Below, in pieces: positions 52,307 through 60,938 of a stretch of 64,000 nucleotides of DNA; the first letter of the stretch is position 1; each line of letters starts with the position of its first letter. Where the stretch lies: assembly GCF_007673775.1 (NCBI RefSeq), contig NZ_VEAF01000006.1:62001-126000 (forward strand). The letters are read 5' to 3'. A program made the translations under genes and the position numbers. The DNA comes from Curtobacterium sp. 9128 (GTDB taxonomy: Bacteria > Actinomycetota > Actinomycetes > Actinomycetales > Microbacteriaceae). The notes beneath the pieces are model-generated. The model worked only from the letters and a program-made list of their open reading frames with translations, searched no databases and had not been told where the DNA came from.

Positions 52307-53592
52307 GTCGTCGGCAGCCATGCGCGCACCAGGTACCCTCCCCGGGCACGGGGCCCGATCTCGATGCGACCACCGACGGCCGCGACCCGCTCGCGCATCC
52401 CGACGTGGCCGAGACCGCCACGGCGGCCACCGTCCGCCCCGGTCGGCGCGTCCGGACTGGAGGCTCGGTGCCCCTTCCCGGTGTCCGTCACCTCGACCTC
52501 CACCGCGTCCGGCAGGTAGCGGAGTCGCAGGTCCGCGCTCGCGTCCGGCCCGGCGTGCTTCAGGGCGTTGGTCACCGCCTCCTGCGCGATGCGGAAGGCG
52601 ACCGCCGCGACGGTCGGCGGCACGGGGCGCTCCTCGCCGACGACGGTGAACCGCGTCGGGAGGCCGGCCGTCCGCGCCGACCCGGCGAGCTCCTCCAGGC
52701 GGCCGATCCCCTCGGTGCTCGGCGCGTCCACGGGCGCGGGCTCGTCGGTCTCGCGCAGGGTGCCGAGCATGCGGCGGAGCTCCTCGACGGCCGTCCGCGC
52801 GCTCTCCTCGACGACCGCGAGCGACGTCGCCGCCTGCGCCGGCTCGCGGTCGAGCACCCGTCGGGCTGCGCCGGCCTGCACGCCCATGAGCGAGACGTGG
52901 TGCGCGACGACGTCGTGCAGCTCCCGCGCGATCCGGATGCGTTCCAGGGCGACCGCCTGCGTCGCGGTGCGTTCCCGCTCGGCGGCGAGCTCGGCGGTGC
53001 GTTCGGCGAGTTCGTGTCGGGCGACGGCGGACGACCACGCCCGGTTGCCGGAGTACCAGGCGGCACCGAAGTAGACGAGGTTGATGATGATCGACATCAG
53101 GGAACTCGCGATGAACCGCGACACCGGACCGTCGCCGGAGTCCGGCAGGGCGCTCGGCACGGCCCAGCTGAACGACAGGGCGATGAACAGCCAGGCGAAC
53201 ATCCCGCCGATGACGACCCAGCGCACCGCCTCGGCACGGACCCGGTCCGAACACCACGCCCCCACCGTGTACAGCGCGATGAAGAGGGTGAAGTTGTAGA
53301 AGAAGAGCTCGGGGACCCGCAGGAGCTGCATGCCGACGAACGTCAGCGCGACGACCACGACGACGGTCATCGGGAACCGGCGTCGGAACGCCAGCGGTGC
53401 GGCGTTCGCGGCCACGAGCAGTGCCGACACCCACCACGCCGCCGGATGCTCGTAGTAGCCGACCGAGCCGTACAGGATCGTCGAGACCTCCATCGCCACC
53501 AGGAGGACCAGCGCGAGCACCGCGTCCTGCCGGTGCTCCCTCCGGCCGACGGGCAACCGCGACCACTCCCTCGACGTCTCCCCCACGCGCAT
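52303..53592 (-). CDS. NarL-type sensor histidine kinase (HisKA_3)
   Basis: 429 residues. About five or six membrane helices (residues 22-185) lead into a coiled linker (ELAERTAELAAERER). The HisKA_3 motif with His226 is IARELHDVVAHHVSLM, and the ATPase domain has FRIAQEAVTNALKHAG, VTDTGKG and GLGHVGMRERV. A 17-residue insert between the D and G boxes contains ASSPDA, encoded by a CCGGACTGGAGGCTCGG half-element. It may share a transcript with the ABC genes upstream, whose stop is 10 bp away. Confidence 0.92.
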   Translation of the reverse strand: MRVGETSREWSRLPVGRREHRQDAVLALVLLVAMEVSTILYGSVGYYEHPAAWWVSALLVAANAAPLAFRRRFPMTVVVVVALTFVGMQLLRVPELFFYNFTLFIALYTVGAWCSDRVRAEAVRWVVIGGMFAWLFIALSFSWAVPSALPDSGDGPVSRFIASSLMSIIINLVYFGAAWYSGNRAWSSAVARHELAERTAELAAERERTATQAVALERIRIARELHDVVAHHVSLMGVQAGAARRVLDREPAQAATSLAVVEESARTAVEELRRMLGTLRETDEPAPVDAPSTEGIGRLEELAGSARTAGLPTRFTVVGEERPVPPTVAAVAFRIAQEAVTNALKHAGPDASADLRLRYLPDAVEVEVTDTGKGHRASSPDAPTGADGGRRGGLGHVGMRERVAAVGGRIEIGPRARGGYLVRAWLPTT

Positions 53593-53602
53593 GCCGACCA
53601 CG

Positions 53603-55138
53603 CTAGCGGTCCGCGCGGCGGACCCAGCGCACCAGCAGGAACAGCGCGAGCACGACGATGACGACCACGACGGCACCCACCCCGGCGGCACCGGCCGACA
53701 GGGCCGACCCTGCGAGGACCGCGAGGACGGGGGCGTCCATCGCCCAGAGCACCCGGACGAGCGGCATCGGGTCGCCGACGGGCGACGACACCGGGGTCGT
53801 CAGGAAGAGCGGCGCCGGCCCGCGGAGCGCGTTGCTGAGGTGGGCCGCGACGACGACGAGCGGGAGCGCGACGCCGCCCCAGACGACGACGCCGAGCGCT
53901 CCCGGCGCGACGACGGCACCGACCGCGACGGCGGTCCCGCCGGTGAGGAGCAGTGCCGCACCGGTCGGCAGCAGGCTGTGCAGCCCGAGCAACCGGCCGT
54001 CGCCGATGCCGTAGAGCGGTGTGCCCGTCGTGACGAGCGCCGCGTGCTGCAGCCCGCGCCCGAAGGCGCCGACGCCGCTGAAGAGCACCGCGGCAGCGAG
54101 GCCGCCGAGGACCACCCCGCCGACGGGGACGACCGCGGCGAGCGCCACGAGGGCACCGGCCCCCGCGACGAGGACGATCCCGGACGCCAGCCGACCCGGC
54201 ACCCGGAGCGCGCCGACGAGGTCACGGACGACGATCACCACGCCGAGTCGGGCGCTGCCGACGACCGCGTCCAGGCGCCGCCCCACGGTCGGGAGCGCCT
54301 GGTACGACTCCGCCACCGAGGTCAGGTCGAGGCTCACCGCGTGCGCGATGGCCCGGTCCCACCGCGCCGCCTGGACGGCGAGCGTGGCGTCGTCGATCCG
54401 GTCGAGCAACCACGGCGCAGCCGCCAGCGCGACGACGGCGAGCACGAGCAGGACCGCGTCCACCGCGTCGACCGGTCCGGCGGCGCGGAACCATGCCCAC
54501 GTCGTCCCGTGCAGCACGGGGACGACCTGCTGCGCGGCGGCGGCGACGAGCAGCACCACGGCCACGGCACCCGCGGTGCGCGGCCGTGCCTCCCCGAACA
54601 GCCAGCAGACGGCGGCGACCACGCCGATGAGCGCAGCCCTGACGGCGAAGTCCAGCACCGCCGGCGGATCGACGAGACCGCGTGTCGCGAGTGCTGCGCC
54701 GACGAAGCCCGCCAGTGCGGCGGCGACCACCGCGGCGACGCCCACGGCCGCGGTGACCCGTGCACGGAAGACGGTCCTCCTCGGCAGGTCGCTCCCGGCG
54801 AGGACGTGGACGAGGAACGGTGCGGCGACCGCCGGCCCCCGGTGCCGGCCGACGAACAGCGCCACCGCCCAGACGGTGAGCGCGACGGTCCCCGCCGTGG
54901 TCGCCGCGGCGGACGAGACGAGGGCCGCGGACGTGGCGTCGGTGGTCAGCCGGAGCCAGAGGGCCCGTACGACAGGCGCTCCGAGGACCAGCGCGGCGAG
55001 GACGATCGCGTACGCCAGGTAGGCGCGGTCCCCGATGTCGCGTGGCTGCCGTCCGCGCCAGACGGCGGTCGCGGCCCGGAGTCGGCGGGTCGGGCGGTCC
55101 GCCGTGGCGCGCCCGGTCCGGCTGTCCGGGCGGTTCAC
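53603..55138 (-). CDS. Multi-helix membrane protein, probable ABC permease subunit
   Basis: 511 residues with about 10-12 predicted membrane helices and few conserved polar residues. The GTG start overlaps the stop of the ABC ATPase gene (GTGA), so it is almost certainly that protein's membrane partner, an exporter-type permease of the DUF6297 kind found in Actinobacteria. A conserved-looking soluble segment (AVSLDLTSVAESYQALP, near residues 270-290) lies between helix groups. The substrate is unknown. Confidence 0.75.
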   Translation of the reverse strand: MNRPDSRTGRATADRPTRRLRAATAVWRGRQPRDIGDRAYLAYAIVLAALVLGAPVVRALWLRLTTDATSAALVSSAAATTAGTVALTVWAVALFVGRHRGPAVAAPFLVHVLAGSDLPRRTVFRARVTAAVGVAAVVAAALAGFVGAALATRGLVDPPAVLDFAVRAALIGVVAAVCWLFGEARPRTAGAVAVVLLVAAAAQQVVPVLHGTTWAWFRAAGPVDAVDAVLLVLAVVALAAAPWLLDRIDDATLAVQAARWDRAIAHAVSLDLTSVAESYQALPTVGRRLDAVVGSARLGVVIVVRDLVGALRVPGRLASGIVLVAGAGALVALAAVVPVGGVVLGGLAAAVLFSGVGAFGRGLQHAALVTTGTPLYGIGDGRLLGLHSLLPTGAALLLTGGTAVAVGAVVAPGALGVVVWGGVALPLVVVAAHLSNALRGPAPLFLTTPVSSPVGDPMPLVRVLWAMDAPVLAVLAGSALSAGAAGVGAVVVVIVVLALFLLVRWVRRADR

Positions 55139-55764
55139 CGCAGCGCGCCGAGGTCGACGACCCGGTCGGCGATCCGCTCGGTGAGGAGGTCGCTGTGCGT
55201 GGCGACCACGAGCGCCGCGCCGTCGTCCCGACGCCGGGCGAGCAGGTCGCCGACCAGCGCGGTGCGCTCCTGGTCGAGACGCTGCTCGGGCTCGTCGAGC
55301 AGGAGCACCTCGAAGGGCCGTGCGGTGGCGAGCGTGAGCCCGACGAGCTGCTGCTGTCCGGTGGAGAGCTCGTGCGGGAACCGGCGCAGCAGTGCCTCCA
55401 GGCCGAGGGCGTCGAGCGCTTCCGCCGCCCGGGCCTCGGCGGTGTCACGGTCGGCGGACCACGTCGCGGCGACGAGCCGTACGTGGTCCCAGACGGTCAG
55501 GTCGCTCGCCGTCGGTGGCAGCCCGATCATCGCCGCCACCCGACGTCGGAATGCCGGGTCGCGGCGGGCGACGGGCGCTCCGCCGATCGTGACGGTCCCC
55601 CTGGTCGGTGCGCGGAGGCCGGCGAGCACCCGGAGCAGGGTCGACTTGCCCGCCCCGTTGTGACCGCGGACGACCAGGGCCTCGCCGGCGTCGCACGTGA
55701 TCGTCGTCGCGGGCAGCAGGGTCACGTCGTCGGCCTCGACGACGAGGTGGTCCACGGAGATCAT
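55135..55764 (-). CDS. ABC transporter ATP-binding protein
   Basis: 209 residues. Walker A is GHNGAGKSTLL, the signature is read as LSTGQQQLVGL, Walker B is VLLLDEPEQRLD and the His switch is VATHSD. The short length and the single domain suit CcmA or exporter-like ATPases. It is the first gene of a possible operon with the multi-helix membrane protein and the two-component pair. Confidence 0.92.
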   Translation of the reverse strand: MISVDHLVVEADDVTLLPATTITCDAGEALVVRGHNGAGKSTLLRVLAGLRAPTRGTVTIGGAPVARRDPAFRRRVAAMIGLPPTASDLTVWDHVRLVAATWSADRDTAEARAAEALDALGLEALLRRFPHELSTGQQQLVGLTLATARPFEVLLLDEPEQRLDQERTALVGDLLARRRDDGAALVVATHSDLLTERIADRVVDLGALR

Positions 55765-55786
55765 CACGGGTCCACCCTGCCGTGTC

Positions 55787-55814
55787 GGGGTGCCCCGCGC
55801 GAGCGCGGCACCCC
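55787..55814. terminator. Hairpin between DUF1177 and ABC genes
   Basis: GGGGTGCC (55787-55794) and GGCACCCC (55807-55814) form a stem, extended inward by CGCG pairs, in the 58-bp gap between two minus-strand genes. It probably ends the OPT/AroM/DUF1177 transcript. Confidence 0.6.
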
Positions 55815-55822
55815 TGGCGGGC

Positions 55823-56773
55823 TCAGGCGACGGGGACCGGGAGCGTCCGCAGCCGCGACATCGAGCCGTACTGGGAGACCAGGCTCTGGAACTCGTCCTC
55901 GTCGTGGAACGTGACGATGCCCCGACCGTGGTCCTTCGCGCTCTCGATGACGAACCGGACGGCGCTCTCGACGACCCGCAGGTCCGTCGCACCCGTCGCC
56001 GACCCCGCCACGGCGGTCTCGGTCGTGATCGCGACGCCGACCACGGGGACGTCCGTCGCCGTGGCCGGCTGCAGGATCGAGTTCACGTGGAAGACGCCGT
56101 TGCCGTAGGGCGTGATGTCCTGCGTCGTGATCGGCAGCACGGCGGGCGCGACCCCGGTGGTGCGGGCCGCGACGTCGAGCAGGGTCTCGGAGACGCGGAG
56201 GATCCACCCGTCCTTGACGGTCGGCGTGATCGCGAAGCCACGGTGGTTCAGCACGCGGTTGCCCTTGGTGGTGTCCACGGAGAGGATCGCGTCCATCTCC
56301 GGACGGACCTCGAGCTCGTTCGCCACGGCCATGTCCACGGCCGAGTCCATGAACGGCACCGGGTCGTGGGGTTGCGTCGGCGCGTCGGGGTCGACGTGTG
56401 TGGCGATCACGACGTCGCCGTCGAGGACGTCCCCGCGGCGCGCCATGTCGAGCAGCTTCGCTGCGGCCGCGATGACGGTGAGCGCTCCGTCGCCGTCGGA
56501 GACGAACCCGATCTGCTCCGGGCGGGCACCGAGGCCACCGAGGCGACCGAGGATCCCGAGGGTCGGGGCGTCGCCGCCGGCGGTCCGGCCCCGTCGTCCT
56601 GGGATCGTGATCCGGACGAAGTCGGTCGACCCCTTCGTCCCGGTGACGGTCTCGACCTCGGTGGACGGGCCTCCCGGCGCGGTGTGGGCCGCGAGGAACG
56701 CGGCCACCGCGGCACCGGACGTGTTCGGGTCGTCGAGCAGGTCGTGGGCGGCGAGGGTGTGGGTCCAGGACAT
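55823..56773 (-). CDS. DUF1177 family protein
   Basis: 316 residues. The family core is visible: LGRLGGLGARPEQIGFVSDG, then AAAAKLLDMARRGD, VIATHVDPDAPTQPHDPVPF and SVDTTKGNRVLNHRGFAITP. The His and Asp residues around THVDPDAPTQPHDP look like metal ligands, so it could be a metallohydrolase, but no member is characterised to my knowledge. AAGGAG lies before the ATG. It follows the AroM and OPT genes by 34 bp, so it probably acts on the imported compound. Confidence 0.88.
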   Translation of the reverse strand: MSWTHTLAAHDLLDDPNTSGAAVAAFLAAHTAPGGPSTEVETVTGTKGSTDFVRITIPGRRGRTAGGDAPTLGILGRLGGLGARPEQIGFVSDGDGALTVIAAAAKLLDMARRGDVLDGDVVIATHVDPDAPTQPHDPVPFMDSAVDMAVANELEVRPEMDAILSVDTTKGNRVLNHRGFAITPTVKDGWILRVSETLLDVAARTTGVAPAVLPITTQDITPYGNGVFHVNSILQPATATDVPVVGVAITTETAVAGSATGATDLRVVESAVRFVIESAKDHGRGIVTFHDEDEFQSLVSQYGSMSRLRTLPVPVA

Positions 56774-56807
56774 GGTGCTCCTTGTGTGGTTCCGGTGGAG
56801 ATGTGGT

Positions 56808-57551
56808 TCAGGCGGGCGACGAGGCGAGTGACGGGGTGCGCACCCCGTCGAGGACCTCCGCCGCCAGGCGGGCCGCGACCGACCGCGCGAGCACGACCGG
56901 GAGGCCCGTCGCGGCTGCGACCACCTGCCGCATGTGCTCGGTGTAGCCGATGCAGTCGAGGGCGACGAGCTCGGCTCCACCGTCCAGCAGCACCCGGCCG
57001 GCGTCGGCGAGCGTCGCGTCCGTCCCGGTGTAGGGAGAACTCGCCGCGGTCAGCACGCGCTGGCCGCCGAGGCGCGTGGCGAACTTCGCGACGGTGAAGC
57101 CCTGCTGCGCTGGGAGCGGGCAGACCACGCCGACGCGGGCGCCCTCCGCGCCGCCGAGCGCGGTCGCGAGTGCCGCCGTCCCGAGCGCGATGAGGGCGTC
57201 GGGGACGAACAGCGGCTTCGTGTGCGGGAGCGCGTCGAACGGCCCGGTGCAGGCGAGGAGGACGGCGTCGACCTCGTCCTCGAGCGCGCCGAGGACACCG
57301 GGGAGCCGCTGCTGGACCTGGCGTTCGCCGATCTCGACGGAGCCGCCGTCCGCCAGCCGGGTGGTGAGGACGTGGTCGTCGTCGGCCGGCGCCATCGCGG
57401 CGAGTGCCACGTCGTCCATGCCGTCGAGGACGCCGCGTTCGACCAGCTCGACCCCTGGGAGCCACCGCGCGAGCTCGGGGGTGAGGTCGGTGCGCGGCGA
57501 CTGCCCGATCGTGACGACGCCGAGGCGGGTCTGGGGCGCCGCGGTGCTCAC
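56808..57551 (-). CDS. AroM family protein
   Basis: 247 residues. It starts RLGVVTIGQSPRTDL, typical of AroM, and has VLLACTGPF and ALDCIGYTEHMR, each with a Cys. These match the paired catalytic Cys residues of the Asp/Glu/hydantoin racemase superfamily to which AroM belongs. AroM was named from the E. coli aroL region but has no established activity. The GTG overlaps the transporter stop (GTGA), so it is tied to the imported substrate; a racemase-like step on an amino-acid derivative is plausible. Confidence 0.85.
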   Translation of the reverse strand: MSTAAPQTRLGVVTIGQSPRTDLTPELARWLPGVELVERGVLDGMDDVALAAMAPADDDHVLTTRLADGGSVEIGERQVQQRLPGVLGALEDEVDAVLLACTGPFDALPHTKPLFVPDALIALGTAALATALGGAEGARVGVVCPLPAQQGFTVAKFATRLGGQRVLTAASSPYTGTDATLADAGRVLLDGGAELVALDCIGYTEHMRQVVAAATGLPVVLARSVAARLAAEVLDGVRTPSLASSPA

Positions 57552-59166
57552 AGGATCTTCCCGAGGGAGAACACCGAGTCGCCGGCGATGAGCCCGGCAC
57601 CCGTGAGGGACACCTCGCGCTCGCCCTGCTCGCCCCGGACCTTCTTCCAGATGCCGCGGACCACGAGGGCACCGAGGACCATCCATCCCGCGTTGGCCGT
57701 GCTGATGAGCAACCCGGTGGCGAGCAGGACGCCCATCTGGCGCTTCGGACCACCGATGACCTGCACGACGGCGCCGGGGATCGCCCAGAGCAGCAGGTTC
57801 CCGACCGCGTGGCCGTCGCTGATCCCGGCGCGGATGGTGTCGGCGTAGACGACGGCGGTCGGCGGGATCGCCCCGTCGGCGAAGAGCCCCCGCCAGAGGA
57901 GCGCGACCATCCCGATCGAGACCGCGAAGCCGATCATGCTCGCGATCATCTGCTGCCGTCGGCCGTCCATCTCGAACGCGGTGTACGGCCGGCGGTCACG
58001 GCGGAGGATCCACCCGGCCTTGAAGTCGTAGCCCATGTCGGCGAAGGCGGGGCCGGTCGCGGCGCAGTACCCGACGACGAGCGCGAGCGGGACGGCGGGG
58101 ATCTGCAGGAGCAGCCCGACCACCAGGAAGATGAGGGTGACCAGCCGGCGTGCATGGCGGCGAGCCCGACGATGAGCTCGTGCACCAGGGCCGCGACACC
58201 GGCGAACAGCACCCACGCGATCACGGCGGCGACCGGCATGTCCGCCCAGACCCCGCCGAGCGTGGCGAGGACGAGCGCGCCGACGACGTACGCGACGTAC
58301 CCAGAGCCGAGGACCCGGCGGAGCTGCCGCGGCTGCACGGTCGGCGTCAGCGACGGGTCGGCGGCGACGACGTCGCGCATGGCCTCTGCCTGGGCACGCT
58401 CCCGCTTGCTGACCCGGCCGGCGAGGATCATCCCGACCTGCACGAGGGCGACCAGGCCGGCGCCGATCATCACGCCGTGCGGGATGTACAGCGCCGCGAG
58501 GTCCACGTGCAGCAGCACGGGGGCGTACTGGTTCACCAGCAGCCCGATGCCGAACATCAGCAGCGCCCAGACGTTGCCGATCATCGCGATGCCCGCGGCG
58601 GACATCGGCAGGCCCAGGAACGACGCACCGATCCCGACCGCGGTGCCGCCGACGAGCCAGAGCGCCTGCTTGCCGCCGCGGTCACCGGCCTTGATGGTCT
58701 CGGCGGCGGCGACCCCGGGCGGCCAGGCGGCGTCTGCCGGCAGGAACTTCGACCCGAACGCCTTGTAGAGCACGAGCGCGTCGATGACGAGTCCGAGGGA
58801 CGCCCCGAGGAGCATCGGCCAGACGAGGTCGGCGCGCCCGAACGCGAACGGCACGGCGATCGGCGTGATCAGGGAGTTCGCCGCGGCGAAGGTGGAACCG
58901 GAGATCGCACTCTGGGCGAGGTTCTGCCGGTTGACGTCGCGCATCTTGCGGAGTCCGAAGAACCCGATCCGCCCGATGAGCATCGCGATCACGGCACCGA
59001 TGACGCTGGTGTTCGGCGCGACGCCGAGGGTCGTGATCATGTGGATGCCGATCAGTGCGCCGAGGATGCTCACGAGGATCGTGACGACGAGCATCAGCGG
59101 CTGCAGGGCGCCCGGGTGGCGCTCCGACCGGGCTGCGGTCGGGGGTGTGACGGTCTGCTGGGCCAT
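57548..59166 (-). pseudogene. OPT-family oligopeptide transporter with a frameshift
   Basis: The first 340 codons (from ATG at 59166) encode an OPT-type membrane protein with many helices and PHGVMIGAGLVALVQVG. At about 58141-58150 the sense jumps to another frame, which continues VTLIFLVVGLLLQIPAVP and GPAFADMGYDFKAGWI to the TGA at 57548, about 199 codons. The two parts make one protein of about 540 residues. One base, or 3n+1 bases, is missing after MHAG. OPT carriers import small peptides or metal-chelate compounds with protons. The gene is broken as written unless this is a sequencing error or programmed slip. Confidence 0.8.
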
Positions 59167-59208
59167 GGCAGGTACTGTGCCGCGCCCGTACCGGGCACAG
59201 GAAGCACT

Positions 59209-59223
59209 TCCCACTATCTGGGA
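59209..59223. promoter_or_regulatory. Palindromic site between OPT and IclR genes
   Basis: TCCCA (59209-59213) and TGGGA (59219-59223) form an inverted repeat with a 5-bp centre, in the 99-bp gap between the divergent transporter and IclR genes. It is a likely operator for the IclR protein, controlling both sides. Confidence 0.55.
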
Positions 59224-59265
59224 GTTACAGTCACATTTCGGGCGGGAGCGCCCTAGGCTGCCGCT

Positions 59266-60102
59266 GTGCCGACCCCCTCACCGACGCCGCTGCAGACCGT
59301 CGACCGGGCGCTCGAGGTCCTGCTCTCCTTCGACGAGTACCGCAAGGAGTGGGGTGTCCTGGAACTCGCCGACGAGTTCGGGCTGACGCGCTCGACCGCG
59401 CAGCGACTGCTCGCCGCCCTGGCTGCGCGGGGGTTCCTGCACGCGGAACCGCACACCCGGCGCTACCGGCTGGGACCGGCGATCTGGAAGACCGCGGCGA
59501 TGTGGGAGCGCAGTGGCGGCCTGGCGAACCTCGCGGAGCCGTTCCTCGCGGACCTCGCCCGGGACACCGACCGGACGACGCTGTTCTGCACCCCGGACGG
59601 CGCCTACGTGCGGTGCATCGCAGCCGTGGACGGTGTCGACGGGCCCCGTCGAGCACACCCGTACCTGGGCGACGTGTTCCCCGCGCACGCCGGGGCGACC
59701 TCGCGCGCGTACTTCGCGTTCCTCGTGCCGTCCGAGCGCACGGCGCTGCTGCACGGCCGTCCGTCGGCGAGGTACTCCGAGCTGACCCAGGTCGACGAGG
59801 ACGCACTCCGCGAACTCTTCGACGACACCGTGCGGAACGGGTACGCGGCGTCCGAGGGCGAGTTCGACGCCACGTCCCGCGCGGTCGCGGTGCCCGTCTT
59901 CGCCGGACGCCGGCCGGTGGGCTCGGTCTCGCTGCTCGAGGACAAGACCACCGACCACGACGGCGCGCTCCTCGACGCGTTGCCGGCACTCCGCACCACC
60001 GCCGACGCCCTGAGCGACGTGCTCTCCAACCGCCCGCCGACCGCTCCCCGCCGTGACTGGCGTCGGGGACGCGGGACCGCCCCGACCCAGGGACCCCGAT
60101 GA
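59266..60102 (+). CDS. IclR-family transcriptional regulator
   Basis: 278 residues. The winged helix is at the N-terminus (VLELADEFGLTRSTAQRLLAAL), followed by the IclR ligand domain with GDVFPAHAGATSRAYFAF and NGYAASEGEFDATSRAVAVP. Members bind a metabolite of the pathway they control. TAGGCT six bases before the GTG suggests a leaderless transcript. It diverges from the OPT operon and is cotranscribed with pepE (ATGA overlap), which ties the four genes into one regulon. Confidence 0.92.
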   Translation: MPTPSPTPLQTVDRALEVLLSFDEYRKEWGVLELADEFGLTRSTAQRLLAALAARGFLHAEPHTRRYRLGPAIWKTAAMWERSGGLANLAEPFLADLARDTDRTTLFCTPDGAYVRCIAAVDGVDGPRRAHPYLGDVFPAHAGATSRAYFAFLVPSERTALLHGRPSARYSELTQVDEDALRELFDDTVRNGYAASEGEFDATSRAVAVPVFAGRRPVGSVSLLEDKTTDHDGALLDALPALRTTADALSDVLSNRPPTAPRRDWRRGRGTAPTQGPR

Positions 60103-60842
60103 CCCGCGCACTCCTCTTCTCGAACTCCACCAACCACGGCGGCACCTACCTCGGGCACGCGCTCGACGTCCTCGCCGCCCACTACGCCGGCGTCGGCGAG
60201 GTCCTCTTCGCGCCGTGGGCCCTGGCGGACCACGACGGCTACGTCGAGCGCGTCGCCCCGGCGTTCCGGGCGATCGGCGTCGGCGTCCGCGGGCTGCACA
60301 CCGTGGACGACCCCGCTGCCGCGGTCCGTGCCGCTGGTGGCCTGTACGTCGGGGGCGGGAACACGTTCCGGCTCACCGCGGCCCTGCACCGCCTCGGCCT
60401 CGTCGACGCCGTCCGCCAGGCGGTCGTCGCGGGCGAGCTGCGCTACGGCGGCGCGAGTGCCGGCACGGTCGTCGCCGCGCCGACGATGCGGACGACGAAC
60501 GACATGCCCATCGCGGAGCCGGCCTCGTTCGCCACCTTCGGGCTCGTGCCGTTCCAGATCAACCCGCACTACCTCGACGCCGACCCCACGTCGACGCACG
60601 CCGGGGAGACCCGCGAACAACGCTTGACGGAGTTCCTCGAGCAGAACGACGTGCCGGTCCTCGGCCTCCGTGAGGGGACCTGGCTGCACCTCGACGGCGA
60701 TGCCGCGACGGTCGGCGGGACCGCCGTGTCGCCCGACGCTCCCGGACCGGCGGTCCTGTTCGAGCGCGGCGCCCCGGTGCGGGAGGTCACCGGTGACGTC
60801 AGCGTCCTGCTCCGGGTGAGCGCGCGCTGGGACACGGCCTGA
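60099..60842 (+). CDS. pepE: Dipeptidase E (peptidase S51)
   Basis: 247 residues. The nucleophile Ser120 is in GGASAGTVV, with Asp135 (TTNDMPI) and His157 (QINPHYLD) completing the set; these positions equal those of the enterobacterial enzyme. The GGGNTFRL segment is also conserved. PepE cleaves dipeptides with N-terminal Asp and acts in the cytoplasm. Here it sits in the IclR/OPT regulon, so the imported peptide may begin with Asp. The gene ends before a strong palindrome. Confidence 0.92.
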   Translation: MTRALLFSNSTNHGGTYLGHALDVLAAHYAGVGEVLFAPWALADHDGYVERVAPAFRAIGVGVRGLHTVDDPAAAVRAAGGLYVGGGNTFRLTAALHRLGLVDAVRQAVVAGELRYGGASAGTVVAAPTMRTTNDMPIAEPASFATFGLVPFQINPHYLDADPTSTHAGETREQRLTEFLEQNDVPVLGLREGTWLHLDGDAATVGGTAVSPDAPGPAVLFERGAPVREVTGDVSVLLRVSARWDTA

Positions 60843-60861
60843 CCGCGGCCGGGCCAGTGAC

Positions 60862-60904
60862 GGACGGGAGGCTCGGTGCCGGTCGCGCACCGAGCCTCCC
60901 GTCC
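60862..60904. terminator. GGACGGGAGGC-type palindrome after pepE
   Basis: The 18-base arm GGACGGGAGGCTCGGTGC (60862-60879) pairs exactly with 60887-60904 around a 7-nt loop. It lies 19 bp past the pepE stop and 34 bp past the end of the converging PmoA-like gene, so it can terminate both. Confidence 0.8.
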
Positions 60905-60938
60905 CGGCACGGACAGCTCCGGACGGTCCTCGTGTCGT

